The notes under the pieces: generated by a model
Databases searched by the model: none
Seen by the model: only the letters and a program-made list of their open reading frames with translations
What the model was told of the DNA's origin: nothing
Assembly: GCA_028287135.1 (NCBI GenBank)
Contig: JAQBQE010000035.1
Span: 1 to 64,000 of the forward strand
Length of the DNA stretch: 64,000 nucleotides
Reading direction: 5' to 3'
From: Myxococcales bacterium
Lineage (GTDB): Bacteria > Myxococcota_A > Polyangia > Haliangiales > Haliangiaceae
Program-made: the position numbers and the translations under genes
Shown: piece by piece, positions 24,661 through 35,240 of the stretch
Numbering within the stretch: the stretch's first letter is position 1
How the letters are laid out: each line of letters starts with the position of its first letter

Positions 24661-24819
24661 CTACGTCCAGCGAACAGCGTGCCCCGTCGGGGCCTGATGC
24701 TCGTGATCGCCATCGTGCTGCTTGGGACGCATGCACCTGATCCCGTGATGCACCTTGTCGCCGCAAGGGTCGGGTTTGGTTTCAGGATCGGAGGGCCGTT
24801 CAGGTTCGTCGGGATTCAC
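24661..24819 (-). CDS. Small Cys/His protein, probable zinc-binding module
   Basis: A 52-residue frame from GTG at 24819 to TAG at 24661. After a polar Pro-rich start it reads PCGDKVHHGIRCMRPKQHDGDHEHQ, a pattern of two cysteines and five to six histidines spaced like a small metal-binding knuckle, then TGHAVRW. I have the impression of similar tiny Cys/His proteins in actinobacterial and phage genomes but cannot verify it. The frame can extend upstream to 24930. No good ribosome-binding site is seen, so both start and reality of the gene are uncertain. Confidence 0.4.
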   Translation of the reverse strand: MNPDEPERPSDPETKPDPCGDKVHHGIRCMRPKQHDGDHEHQAPTGHAVRWT

Positions 24820-24958
24820 AGCAAGCCGGCAGAGATGCAGCTCACGTGCCTCGGTCGCTACCCCGCACGCACCCCAGCGGCGAAACCTTGTCCGGAGCAG
24901 GTGTGCGGGGTCGTCACAACGTGCGGGCACGTAGGTCGACGATCGCTGCGCGATCGGA

Positions 24959-26371
24959 TCAACGGTCGCCTTCGCCGGCGTCTTCTTCGAGCAGATCGGG
25001 GATCACCGGCTCGGCGCCGAGCGGTGAGAGATCATCACGGTCCGCACGAACGGCATTTCCGCGCCGCTTCGGCACCTGCGCCGCGAGCTCCTCGGGCCAC
25101 CGCACCTTGAACGAGAAGTAGAACGTGTTGCGGAAGAAGCCCGGAATCTGCTCGCCCATCGAATCGCGATTCGAGCTCTGCACCATCAGCTCGTAACGGA
25201 ACGTGTACGAGAACCCAGGACGCACGGCGTACTGGATCCCGACATCGACGCGCGCGACACCGAACGAGGCCTGCAGATCGGAGGTCACCGGATCGACGAG
25301 CTGCGTGCGCATCACGGCGATCGAGCCGAGACCCACGAGCCTAGGTGCGCGACGGCGATTGTCCTCGCGCCACGGGATCGGCATCGCGGCGGTGATCATC
25401 GCGACGTCGCTGACGGTGTTCTGCGCGATCAGGAGGTTCGGGGTCACGTCGCGACGGAGCGACAGCGTCGAGACGCCGAACACATCGGTATAGGCGAGCT
25501 GGCCACCGACGACGGGAAACAGGCCGCGGCGGCGCTCGGCATCGGTCGGGTTGTACGGGTCCCTGCCAAACGGGACCACGTAGACCAGACCGCCATCGAT
25601 GTTCGCGCTGATCCGGCGATCGATGTCGCGACGCCACGACAGCCGGAGCCGCGGATTGACCTGGCGATCGAGGCGGCTGCCGATCGGTGCGCCGGGTTCC
25701 GCCTGGCGCTCGAGCCGCAGCACCGACGCGCCGGCATCGACCGAGATCGAGGTCTTCTGGAACCGGTGCTCGACGCCGATCGATCCGCCGGCCTCCGCCG
25801 CGGTCACGACCGTCGGCTCCATCAGGTTGTCGTCGGTCTCGCTGACGCGGCCAAACAGCCGCTGCGAGATCCGATTCTGGCGCGACGCGACGTACGAGAA
25901 GTACTGGCTACCATCGGCTCCGCGAAACTCGAGCCCGCCGAGCGGCTGCTCGGGCTGGAGCTGAACGACCGACTCTTCGGGCGACGTTCGCGCCGTCAAC
26001 GAGCTCAGCACGCCGGTGCCGGCGTTGATCTGGAGGAGGATCTCGGAACGCGGGCCGGGGATGAAGAACGCCCGCCAGCCGCCACGGCCGGTGACCGATG
26101 CTTCCTCGCCATGCAGCGCGTACTGGGTAACCTCCGCCTCGAGGTTGAGATCGTGGATCATGCGCGGCATGCCGTAGCTGAGCAGCAGGCCCGGGCGGAC
26201 CTGGAAGAACAGGTCGCCGTCCTGGTTGCCACGGCGTTCGGAGAACACGTTGTCCGTGAACGCGATGTCCCCGCTGGCGGTCGCGTGATAGCTCGCTCGA
26301 TCCGCGATCGCAGGAGCCGTCATACCGACAACGCCGAGGATCCAGACGAGCGGCGAGCGGCTGGGGAGCAC
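24959..26371 (-). CDS. Outer-membrane beta-barrel protein
   Basis: A 470-residue exported protein. The signal peptide runs to about residue 23 (GMTAPAIA/D). The mature part is made of alternating 8-12-residue amphipathic strands typical of an outer-membrane barrel, for example SYHATASGDIAFTDNVFS, FFQVRPGLLLSYG and PGFSYTFRYELMVQSS, and a penultimate FYFSFKVRW. The last 40 residues are a polar Asp/Glu-rich extension, so the barrel does not end in the usual terminal aromatic. The layout recalls the barrels of PEP-CTERM/exosortase polysaccharide loci that lack TonB features. The start is GTG at 26371. It stands beside the surface-polysaccharide genes, which fits a role in export or sensing. Confidence 0.65.
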   Translation of the reverse strand: MLPSRSPLVWILGVVGMTAPAIADRASYHATASGDIAFTDNVFSERRGNQDGDLFFQVRPGLLLSYGMPRMIHDLNLEAEVTQYALHGEEASVTGRGGWRAFFIPGPRSEILLQINAGTGVLSSLTARTSPEESVVQLQPEQPLGGLEFRGADGSQYFSYVASRQNRISQRLFGRVSETDDNLMEPTVVTAAEAGGSIGVEHRFQKTSISVDAGASVLRLERQAEPGAPIGSRLDRQVNPRLRLSWRRDIDRRISANIDGGLVYVVPFGRDPYNPTDAERRRGLFPVVGGQLAYTDVFGVSTLSLRRDVTPNLLIAQNTVSDVAMITAAMPIPWREDNRRRAPRLVGLGSIAVMRTQLVDPVTSDLQASFGVARVDVGIQYAVRPGFSYTFRYELMVQSSNRDSMGEQIPGFFRNTFYFSFKVRWPEELAAQVPKRRGNAVRADRDDLSPLGAEPVIPDLLEEDAGEGDR

Positions 26372-26479
26372 GGGATTCTTGTATCACGCAGCCTCCTGAG
26401 CGCCCGTAATGCTAAAGCGCGCTCACTGAGTTGACACGTATGTGGATCCGCATGCTTAGAATCCCGCCGAGGAATGCCG

Positions 26480-27421
<942 letters not shown>

Positions 27422-27456
27422 GCAGCGAAGCGCCGAGTCGGGGGAACGCCTCCGCT

Positions 27457-27551
27457 CGGCGCCCTGCGGCTCTGCGGTTCGATCCAGAGGCACGGGCGAG
27501 CGGCGAGGCCGACCCCGATCTACTTTGCGCTCTTTGCGCCTTTGCGTCTCA
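27457..27551. repeat. Dispersed CGCAGAG-type intergenic repeat, copy 1
   Basis: GCCCTGCGGCTCTGCGGTTCGA at 27461-27482 and, 38 nt on, TACTTTGCGCTCTTTGCGCC followed by TTTGCGTCTCAC at 27521-27552. Read on the other strand these contain CCGCAGAG and CGCAAAG words found in a widely dispersed intergenic repeat of many bacterial genomes. The first block recurs at 37407-37442. It sits between two convergent genes. The rest of the 173-nt gap shows nothing else. Confidence 0.5.
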
Positions 27552-27594
27552 CCGCCGGGGGCACACGCGCTTCTGGGCGAGGGCGCCCAGCGCC

Positions 27595-28983
27595 CTACAG
27601 CTTGCCCTTGTACCGAAGGAACATGGGCAGGAGCACGAACGCGTAGGTCACGCAGCCCGCGACCACGAGGAGGAAATCCTTCATGCCGAACCGGACCCGG
27701 AACTCGGGGACGTGGTGGCGGATCGCCGAGTACCAGGCGCCGACGAGGCCGAGGAACAACCACAGCACCGAGTGGTAGGCGAACGACAGCGTGTTGATCT
27801 GGAACAGGATGCCCGACAGCGACGCCATCAGCGCCATGCCCCAGACCTGGACCGCGGCGGAGCCCGGCACGCGCGACAGATCGCGGAGGCCGACGATCAG
27901 CATCTTCATCGACAGGTAGAGGATCGACGAGAACAGCACCATGCCGACGAAGCCGGTCTCGGTGAGTGTCAGCACGAACGAGTTGTGCGCGGTCAGGAAG
28001 TGGTGCTCGCCGAACATGCGCGCGCCGACGCCGAACACCGGGTACTCCTTGAACAGGCTCAGGCCGGTGGCCCACGCCTCGTAGCGAAGCTCGGTGGAGA
28101 CATCGGCATTCATGCCGCCGCGGCCGCCGAGCACGACCATCGCCGCGCCGAGGAGACCGGCCGGGACCACCGCGTAGAGCCCGTATCGTCGAACCAGGTA
28201 GACGCCCGGCACGAGCATCGCGGAGATCTGACCGCCGCGTGACTTCGTCATCAGCACGGTCAAGATGACGAGCAGCACGCACAGCGCGCAGGCGACGACA
28301 CCGACCGGGTTTCGCTTGCGCAGCGCGAACGCGATCAGCAGCGACAGCGCTCCGGCGCTGATCGTCATCGCGACCTCGTTCGGATCGTGGAGCTCGCCGC
28401 GATAGCGAACGCGCTCCTCGATCGAGTAGATGCCGAATGCGCCGACGTGCTCGCAGCGATATTCCTTGCCGGGCTCTGCGTCAGGGCCGAGGCACTGCTC
28501 GGCGGTGTCGCACGAGCGACCATCGGTCTTGCCGTTCACGGCGCCGTCGGTGCCTTCCTGCCCGGCGACACATTGCTTGTCGGCAAGGCCCTGGTGGAAG
28601 CAGACGACGGTGATGAACAGGCACGCGCTGACCAGGCCTCCAGCCACGATCTGGAACGTCCGGAACTTCTGAACGCCGTGCGCGATCACCGCATACAGCG
28701 AGAACAGGATCGCGAGCTCGACCCCACGTTCGATCAGCCGGTCGGGCACGACGACCGCGGTTCCGATGATCGCCCACGCAAAGAACGCGATCACCAGCGG
28801 GAGCGTCGGCACCGACATCGGCTGCAGGCGGCGCAGCCGGATGTCGATCACCCAGCCGAGCACGGCAAGTGCCGTGAACAGGTGCAGGAACGGCACGCGC
28901 TGCAGGATCGGGATGAACTCCTGCGGCCGGACGAGGATGAACACGATCAGGCAGACGATGCCGGGTATCGCGAACACAGTCAC
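27595..28983 (-). CDS. O-antigen ligase/polymerase family membrane protein
   Basis: A 462-residue polytopic membrane protein with about ten to twelve hydrophobic segments. The Wzy_C-type motif is AHNSFVLTLTETGFVG near residue 340 (after FGEHHFL), with its conserved His-Asn. A polar loop with five cysteines (DKQCVAGQEG, RSCDTAEQC, EYRCEHVG) at about residue 150-185 is unusual, and RYRGELHDPNEVAM precedes the next helix. These enzymes join or polymerise lipid-linked glycans at the periplasmic face; ligase and polymerase cannot be told apart by sequence. It resembles exosortase A-associated O-glycosylation ligases. I start it at GTG 28983 because longer starts would leave about 12 nt to the divergent deacetylase gene. 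Confidence 0.82.
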   Translation of the reverse strand: MTVFAIPGIVCLIVFILVRPQEFIPILQRVPFLHLFTALAVLGWVIDIRLRRLQPMSVPTLPLVIAFFAWAIIGTAVVVPDRLIERGVELAILFSLYAVIAHGVQKFRTFQIVAGGLVSACLFITVVCFHQGLADKQCVAGQEGTDGAVNGKTDGRSCDTAEQCLGPDAEPGKEYRCEHVGAFGIYSIEERVRYRGELHDPNEVAMTISAGALSLLIAFALRKRNPVGVVACALCVLLVILTVLMTKSRGGQISAMLVPGVYLVRRYGLYAVVPAGLLGAAMVVLGGRGGMNADVSTELRYEAWATGLSLFKEYPVFGVGARMFGEHHFLTAHNSFVLTLTETGFVGMVLFSSILYLSMKMLIVGLRDLSRVPGSAAVQVWGMALMASLSGILFQINTLSFAYHSVLWLFLGLVGAWYSAIRHHVPEFRVRFGMKDFLLVVAGCVTYAFVLLPMFLRYKGKL

Positions 28984-29094
28984 GGACCCTACCGCGGCTC
29001 CCGGTCCGTGCGATCGCAATCTCCGTGATGACTCCGCTAGGTTGGCGGCAAGGAACCTGCCCTCCCGGAACTCGGTCACTATCCTTGCGCAGTG

Positions 29095-30144
29095 ATGCGC
29101 GAGCGGATCGCCGGCCTCCTACACCGCGCCGGAGCGTTGAAGGCCCTCCTGCGCGTGCGTGGGGCGGTGCCCCTCCCGACGGTGAGCATCATCACCTACC
29201 ACCACATCGCCGACCACGACCCCAGCTACCCGTACGACCCCGATGTCGCGGACGCGACACCCGCCCAGTTCCGCTGGCAGATGGAGGCGCTCGCCAAGCA
29301 CTGCACGCCGATCGGGATCGACGACCTGATGAAGTCGCTCGACGGTGGTCAGCTGCCCAAGAACGCGGTCGTGGTGACGTTCGATGACGGCTATGCGAGC
29401 TGTCACGACGTCGCCCTGCCGATCCTGCGCGCCGTCGGGATCCGGGCGACGTTCTTCATCTCGACGGCCTACGTCACCGATCGTCGCCTGTACTGGTGGG
29501 AGCAGGTCTCGCTGCTCGTCAATCAGGCCAAGCGGCCCGCCACCCTGACCTATCCGCGCCGGATCGAGATCGCGCCGCGCAGCCAGGCCACCCGCAAGCT
29601 GTTGCTCGACACGATCAAGGACACGCCTCAGCTCGACGTCGATCGGTTCCTCGTCGATGTCGCCGCCGCGCTCGGGGTGACCTGGAACCGCGAGATCGAG
29701 GCCGAGTACGCGAACGGCCTGATCATGACGTGGGACCAGATCCGCGCCCTGTCGCGTGCGGGCATGGATATCGAATCGCACTCGCGCAACCACCGCGTGC
29801 TGCAGACCCTCGATGACGACGGTCTGCGATCCGAGCTCGCCGGCTCCCGCGAGGATCTCGAGACCCAGCTCGGGCGACCGGTCCGCGCGATCGCGTATCC
29901 GGTCGGGCGCCGGCTCGGCAAGAGCGGCAACCGGATCCGCACCGCGCTGCGAGCCGCTGGCTACAAGATCGGGCTGTCCAACGCGAGCGGGATCAACCGG
30001 ATCTGGCCCGACGCGCTCGGCATGCCGCCGTTCGATCCATTCGACGTCCGCCGCCTGTCGCTCGACCGCTCGATGTCGGATGCCATGTTCCTGACCCAGA
30101 TCGCCCTGCCCCGCCTCGCCTACTACGGCCGGCACGGCGACTGA
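29095..30144 (+). CDS. Polysaccharide deacetylase
   Basis: A 349-residue NodB-homology hydrolase that removes N- or O-acetyl groups from glycans. TITYHH-type motif I appears as VSIITYHHIAD at about 30-40; motif II is VVVTFDDGYAS with the catalytic and metal Asp pair; ESHSRNH supplies the two metal His residues; AIAYPVGRR is the later conserved strand. There is no clear signal peptide, so the protein may be cytoplasmic or exported by another route. The layout (long N-terminus with ITYHH and a 340-350-residue length) matches exosortase A-associated deacetylases. It is divergent from the O-antigen ligase gene about 110 nt away, and the PilZ gene follows on the same strand. Confidence 0.9.
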   Translation: MRERIAGLLHRAGALKALLRVRGAVPLPTVSIITYHHIADHDPSYPYDPDVADATPAQFRWQMEALAKHCTPIGIDDLMKSLDGGQLPKNAVVVTFDDGYASCHDVALPILRAVGIRATFFISTAYVTDRRLYWWEQVSLLVNQAKRPATLTYPRRIEIAPRSQATRKLLLDTIKDTPQLDVDRFLVDVAAALGVTWNREIEAEYANGLIMTWDQIRALSRAGMDIESHSRNHRVLQTLDDDGLRSELAGSREDLETQLGRPVRAIAYPVGRRLGKSGNRIRTALRAAGYKIGLSNASGINRIWPDALGMPPFDPFDVRRLSLDRSMSDAMFLTQIALPRLAYYGRHGD

Positions 30145-30159
30145 GTCGACCCAGATCGA

Positions 30160-30201
30160 GGAAAACTGGATCCACGGGTCGGAAGCATCCGAAAATTTTC
30201 C
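30160..30201 (+). promoter_or_regulatory. Nested inverted repeat just upstream of the PilZ start
   Basis: GGAAAA (30160-30165) pairs with TTTTCC (30196-30201), and inside it GGAT (30168-30171) pairs with ATCC (30187-30190). The A4T4 core GAAAATTTTC at 30191-30200 is AT-rich against its surroundings and ends 2 nt before the ATG. No other Shine-Dalgarno sequence is present. It could be an operator or an RNA structure over the start. Confidence 0.35.
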
Positions 30202-30202
30202 G

Positions 30203-30607
30203 ATGAACCAGCTCCGCCGCGAGAGTCCTCGGATCGACGTCGAAACGATGTGCTGGGAGGTCGTGAACGGCCAGGCAGGCGGGTCGAGCGGCATCGCCAT
30301 GGACCTGTCCTCGATGGGCCTGCGGATCGAGCGCCCCTACCTCGGCGGCCTGACCCGCCGCGAGGTCCAGCTCGAGATCGAGGTCCCCGGGATCGACGAG
30401 ATCATGTGGGCCAAGGGCGACGCCTGCTTCGATGTCATCGTCCCGTCGAGCACGCCTGCAGGCGGTCCGCTCGGCCTGATCCGGCGCACCGGCTACCGCC
30501 TCGTCCTCGCCGCCACCCGCGACCTCAGGACGCTGCGCGAGTTCGTGTTCGACACCGATCGCACGCGGCGCCGCGAGGAGCTCGCGCGCTGCTACGACCG
30601 CGCCTGA
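30203..30607 (+). CDS. PilZ-domain protein
   Basis: A 134-residue single-domain protein. The c-di-GMP-binding signature is present in both parts: R6-x3-R10 (RRESPR) at the N-terminus and D34-x-S36-x2-G39 (DLSSMGLRI) on the following strand. The remaining strands are VQLEIEVPGIDEIMWAKGDACFDVI and RTGYRLVLAATRDLRTLREFV. It should therefore bind cyclic di-GMP and pass the signal to a partner protein. It sits among polysaccharide genes, between the deacetylase and the glycosyltransferase, whose synthesis it may regulate. Its 3' end overlaps the convergent glycosyltransferase gene by 16 nt. Confidence 0.8.
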   Translation: MNQLRRESPRIDVETMCWEVVNGQAGGSSGIAMDLSSMGLRIERPYLGGLTRREVQLEIEVPGIDEIMWAKGDACFDVIVPSSTPAGGPLGLIRRTGYRLVLAATRDLRTLREFVFDTDRTRRREELARCYDRA

Positions 30608-31686
30608 GCGTAGAGCGCGAGGTACGCATCGACCATCCGGTCGTGGCTGTAGCGCGCCAGCGCGATCTCGCGCGCCCGGGTGCCCATCGCCTTGGCGAGC
30701 GCATGATCGCCGGCGAGCCTGCCCAGCGCCGCCGACAGCGACGCTTCATCCACGGGGACGAGCATCCCGTTGACGCCCTCGGTGATCACGCTCGGTAGCC
30801 CACCGACGGAGGTCGCGATCACCGGCAGCCCGGCAGCCATCGCCTCGGGAACCACGAGCGGCAGCCCCTCGGTCTTCGACGACAGCGCGAACACGTCGAA
30901 CGCGTGCACGAGCTTGGGGACGTCCATCCGCCGACCGGTCAGCACGACCCAGCGCGGATCCGGCAGCATCGCGACCGCCGCCTCGACCTCGGGCCGCGCA
31001 TCGCCATCGCCGACGATGACGAGCCGGACCTGCGACGACAGATGCGGCGCCATCGCGCGCACGAGCAGCGCCTGGTTCTTGAACGCATCGAGCCGCCCGA
31101 CGGTCCCGACCACCCAGGCGTCGCCGAGGCCGAGCTCGACCCGGGCCGCCGCGCGTGCCTCGGGGTCCGGGGCATAGCGATCGAGGCGGATCCCGTTGGG
31201 GATCGTGTGGATCTTCGCGGCCGGCGCATCCTTCTGCTCGCGCGCCTGGGCCTCGGTCGTATCCGAGACCGCGACGAACGCATGGGTGAGCTGGGCGGCG
31301 GCCCGGCGCAGCATCCGGTGACCGCGTGAGCCGGGGTTCACGCCGTGCTTGGTGTGGATCGCCGCGGCGCGCACGAGGCGGGCGGCGGGAGCCCCATAAA
31401 TCAGCGGCAGCGGATTGTGGGTGTGGACGACGTCGGCCTCGAGCGTGCGCAGCTCGCGCGCGAGGCGCGGCACGAGCGTCGGATCCAGGCCACCGTGTTT
31501 CGGCACCCGCCCGACGGAGATTCCGGCCTGCGCGAACTCCTGCGCCATCGCGCCATCGGGCTCCGGGGCGAGCGAGAGCACGCTGACCCGGTGGCCCCGC
31601 GCCTTCTGGCCGATCGCGAGATCGAGTGCGACCCGCTCCTGACCGCCGACCCCGTACGAGGAGAGCACGTGGACGATGGACAGCAC
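30592..31686 (-). CDS. Family 4 glycosyltransferase
   Basis: A 364-residue GT-B enzyme that adds a sugar from a nucleotide donor with retention of configuration, at the cytoplasmic face of the membrane. The N-terminal half has HVLSSYGVGGQERVALDLAIG and VVHTHNPLPLIYG; the C-terminal half has VVGTVGRLDAFKNQALLVRA and VIVGDGDARPEVE and the donor-site motif SSKTEGLPLVVPEAMAAGLPVIAT with the two glutamates of EX7E. The frame continues far upstream, but the GTG at 31686 is the natural start because the Rossmann strand begins there and the next gene starts 51 nt away in the other direction. Donor and acceptor are unknown. Confidence 0.9.
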   Translation of the reverse strand: MLSIVHVLSSYGVGGQERVALDLAIGQKARGHRVSVLSLAPEPDGAMAQEFAQAGISVGRVPKHGGLDPTLVPRLARELRTLEADVVHTHNPLPLIYGAPAARLVRAAAIHTKHGVNPGSRGHRMLRRAAAQLTHAFVAVSDTTEAQAREQKDAPAAKIHTIPNGIRLDRYAPDPEARAAARVELGLGDAWVVGTVGRLDAFKNQALLVRAMAPHLSSQVRLVIVGDGDARPEVEAAVAMLPDPRWVVLTGRRMDVPKLVHAFDVFALSSKTEGLPLVVPEAMAAGLPVIATSVGGLPSVITEGVNGMLVPVDEASLSAALGRLAGDHALAKAMGTRAREIALARYSHDRMVDAYLALYAQARS

Positions 31687-31737
31687 GCGGAACTGCCTAC
31701 CGCGCGCACGCCCCGATCCGCAAGCTATGCTGCGGCC

Positions 31738-32352
31738 GTGACTGCGACCGATAGCGCCCTCCCCGGTGATGACGAGCTCCTCGCGGCCCTCGGGATCCAG
31801 GTCGGCGGCCCGCGCCATGGCGAGCTCAAAGCTGCCTGCGCGCCGGTGATCCGCCGGATCCGCGGCGATGGTCTGCGCGTGATCGGGTTCATCCCGAGCG
31901 ACGACAAGGTCGCGATCCCGCCGCTGCTCATCCAGCTCGGTCTCGCGCTGTGCGAGGCGACCGGCGACACCGTCGCGGTCGTCGATGCCAACGTGCGCTA
32001 CCCCGGACTGCCGACGGTCGCCAAGGACGCACCGACCAACCACGACAAGTCCGTGTTCTCGACGCGCTGGCTGCGCGGCTCGCTCGCCCTGCTGTCCCCA
32101 CCGCGGGCCGAGCGCGCCGGCGAGGTCGTGCCGCAGCTTGCCCGCGTCCTGATCGAGGGCGCCGAGCTGTTCTCGCACGTCCTCGTCGATCTCACGGGGT
32201 TCGAGCTGCTCGGCGAGCATGCGACCGCCGCCGCCTGCATGGATGCCGTCGCGCTGGTCGGCCGCGCGCACCAGACCCACGAAGCCGACCTGGTCGGCCT
32301 CTCCGATCTGATGCCGAAGGGCCGCTTCCTCGGCGTCCTGCTCGTCGGTTGA
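31738..32352 (+). CDS. BY-kinase/CpsD-like protein with degenerate P-loop
   Basis: A 204-residue protein starting at GTG 31738. It follows the fold of the cytoplasmic half of bacterial tyrosine kinases: an N-terminal acidic linker, RVIGFIPSDDKVAIPPLLIQLGLALCEATGD, then TVAVVDANVRYPGLPTVA and FSHVLVDLTGFELLG. In active enzymes the first block reads SxxPGEGKS/T; here PSDDKVAIPP lacks the Gly-Lys-Ser/Thr needed for ATP. The Walker A' strand retains an Asp (VVDAN) and the Walker B strand an Asp (LVDLTGF). No tyrosine cluster follows at the C-terminus. It is probably a non-catalytic paralogue or a MinD-like scaffold for the polysaccharide machinery, divergent from the glycosyltransferase gene. Its stop abuts that of the OmpA-like gene. 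Confidence 0.6.
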   Translation: MTATDSALPGDDELLAALGIQVGGPRHGELKAACAPVIRRIRGDGLRVIGFIPSDDKVAIPPLLIQLGLALCEATGDTVAVVDANVRYPGLPTVAKDAPTNHDKSVFSTRWLRGSLALLSPPRAERAGEVVPQLARVLIEGAELFSHVLVDLTGFELLGEHATAAACMDAVALVGRAHQTHEADLVGLSDLMPKGRFLGVLLVG

Positions 32353-33780
32353 CTACTTGCGCTCGAGCACGATCAGCTCGACGCGCTCGTTGATCAGCGC
32401 CGAGCTCTTCGCGTTGCGCGGCACCAGCGGCTTGGAGCCGCCGAACCCGCGCACCTCGAGTCGCTTCTTGTCGATCCCCTTCTCGAGCAGCCAGTCGCGC
32501 ACGGCGGCGCCGCGCTTGTCCGACAGGGCCTGATCGGCGTCGGCGTCGTTCGACGGCTGGACGTGCACGGTGACCCGCAGCCGGACGATCTGGTCGTGCA
32601 TCCGCAGCATGCCGGCGACCTGACCGAGGACACCAAAGCTCTCCTTCTTCAGCTTGGCTCCGGTGAACGTCAGCGGTCCCAGGAGCTCGAGGCGGTCCGT
32701 GCTGAGCACCACCAGCGCGTCACCACGGTCAGGGCAGCCATCCTCGTCGTCGACCCCATTGATCGCCTCGACGTCGTTCGGGCACTTGTCGGCGGCATCG
32801 GCGATGCCGTCCTTGTCGTTGTCGGGATCGGGGCAGCCGTCGCCGTCGCGATAGCTATCGCGGTCCTCGATCTCCTTGGGGCATGCGTCCTGTGCGTCGG
32901 CCACGCCATCGCCGTCGTTGTCGCGGTCGACGCAGCCATCGTCGTCCTGGAAGTCGTCCTTGTCCTCGGCCTCCATCGCGCAGTTGTCGGTCTCGTCGGG
33001 GATGCCGTCCCCGTCGTTGTCGAGATCGGGGCAGCCGTCCTGGTCGTCGAACAGATCGTTGTCCTCGGCCGTATCGACGCACCTGTCCTGCGCGTCGGAG
33101 ATGCCGTCGCCATCGGTGTCGACGGCAGGCCTCGCGACCTCGACCTCTTCGATCGTCGTGGTCCTCGTGCCCGTGCCCGGGACGAACGACACGCCGATCA
33201 TGAATTCGCCGTAGCTGGCGTTCAGGTGATAGGGGGCCTGCTGCGACGGTCCGCGCAGGAACCGGCCCTCGGCGCGGATCGCGATCGAGGGGGTGACGAA
33301 CACCCGGGCCCCGCCGCCCACGTGGAGCAGGACGTCGGTGTCGCTGCCGAGGACGTCGTCATCGGACGACGTTCGCCAGACGCCGAGACCCAGCGTCGCG
33401 AACGGCACCAGGCGCTCCGGGAGCGACACCACCGTGCACGGGCACTTGTGCTGGAAGATCGCCTGGGCGCGGCCCGATAGCAGACTGGCGCCGTCGCCGG
33501 TCATCTTGGTGGTCGCCATCACCCACTGGCCCTCGACCTCGGCACCGAGCCACCGGTTGAAGAAGTAGGCAAACCGGACGCCGAGCTCCGGGTTGACCCG
33601 CTCGAGCTCCTGGCGGCCGAGGGGCTGTGCGTCGACGCTGTAGAACTGGTGGAAGTAGTTCGAGATGAAGCCACCGCCATAGACGCCGGCTTCGATCGGC
33701 GCGCCTTCAGCGCGCGCGCTGTGCACGCTTGCGGTCGTGATCACGAGGAGCGCAAACGCTCCAACGAGACATCGAGTCAT
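32353..33780 (-). CDS. OmpA-family protein with thrombospondin type 3 repeats
   Basis: A 475-residue outer-membrane protein. A signal peptide (MTRCLVGAFALLVITTASVHSARA) is followed by a beta-barrel of about 200 residues (IEAGVYGGGFISNYFHQFY, NRWLGAEVEGQWVMA). Residues about 225-345 carry a series of DxDxDGxxDxxD calcium-binding repeats, each with a cysteine pair, such as DTDGDGISDAQDRC and DNDKDGIADAADKC, then the OmpA C-terminal domain with LSDKRGAAVRDWLLEKGIDKKRLEVRGFG and a final RVELIVLERK. The latter binds peptidoglycan. The start ATG at 33780 has a GAGGGTGG site 5 nt upstream. The 170-nt gap to the divergent tviB-type gene must hold both promoters. Confidence 0.9.
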   Translation of the reverse strand: MTRCLVGAFALLVITTASVHSARAEGAPIEAGVYGGGFISNYFHQFYSVDAQPLGRQELERVNPELGVRFAYFFNRWLGAEVEGQWVMATTKMTGDGASLLSGRAQAIFQHKCPCTVVSLPERLVPFATLGLGVWRTSSDDDVLGSDTDVLLHVGGGARVFVTPSIAIRAEGRFLRGPSQQAPYHLNASYGEFMIGVSFVPGTGTRTTTIEEVEVARPAVDTDGDGISDAQDRCVDTAEDNDLFDDQDGCPDLDNDGDGIPDETDNCAMEAEDKDDFQDDDGCVDRDNDGDGVADAQDACPKEIEDRDSYRDGDGCPDPDNDKDGIADAADKCPNDVEAINGVDDEDGCPDRGDALVVLSTDRLELLGPLTFTGAKLKKESFGVLGQVAGMLRMHDQIVRLRVTVHVQPSNDADADQALSDKRGAAVRDWLLEKGIDKKRLEVRGFGGSKPLVPRNAKSSALINERVELIVLERK

Positions 33781-33950
33781 GATGCCACCCTCGTTCCAGT
33801 GTATCCCGACCGGCGGCCGGCCTCCATGTCGTGCGCCACGCGTCGAACCGTCACCGGCCCCACACATCGCGCCGTGCGCTTTCGCTCACTCACGCCCGCC
33901 AAACGGTGCCGCGCTTGTCGTGGGTCTGAGATCGTGGTGTCCTCGTCGCG

Positions 33951-35236
<1,286 letters not shown>

Positions 35237-35240
<4 letters not shown>

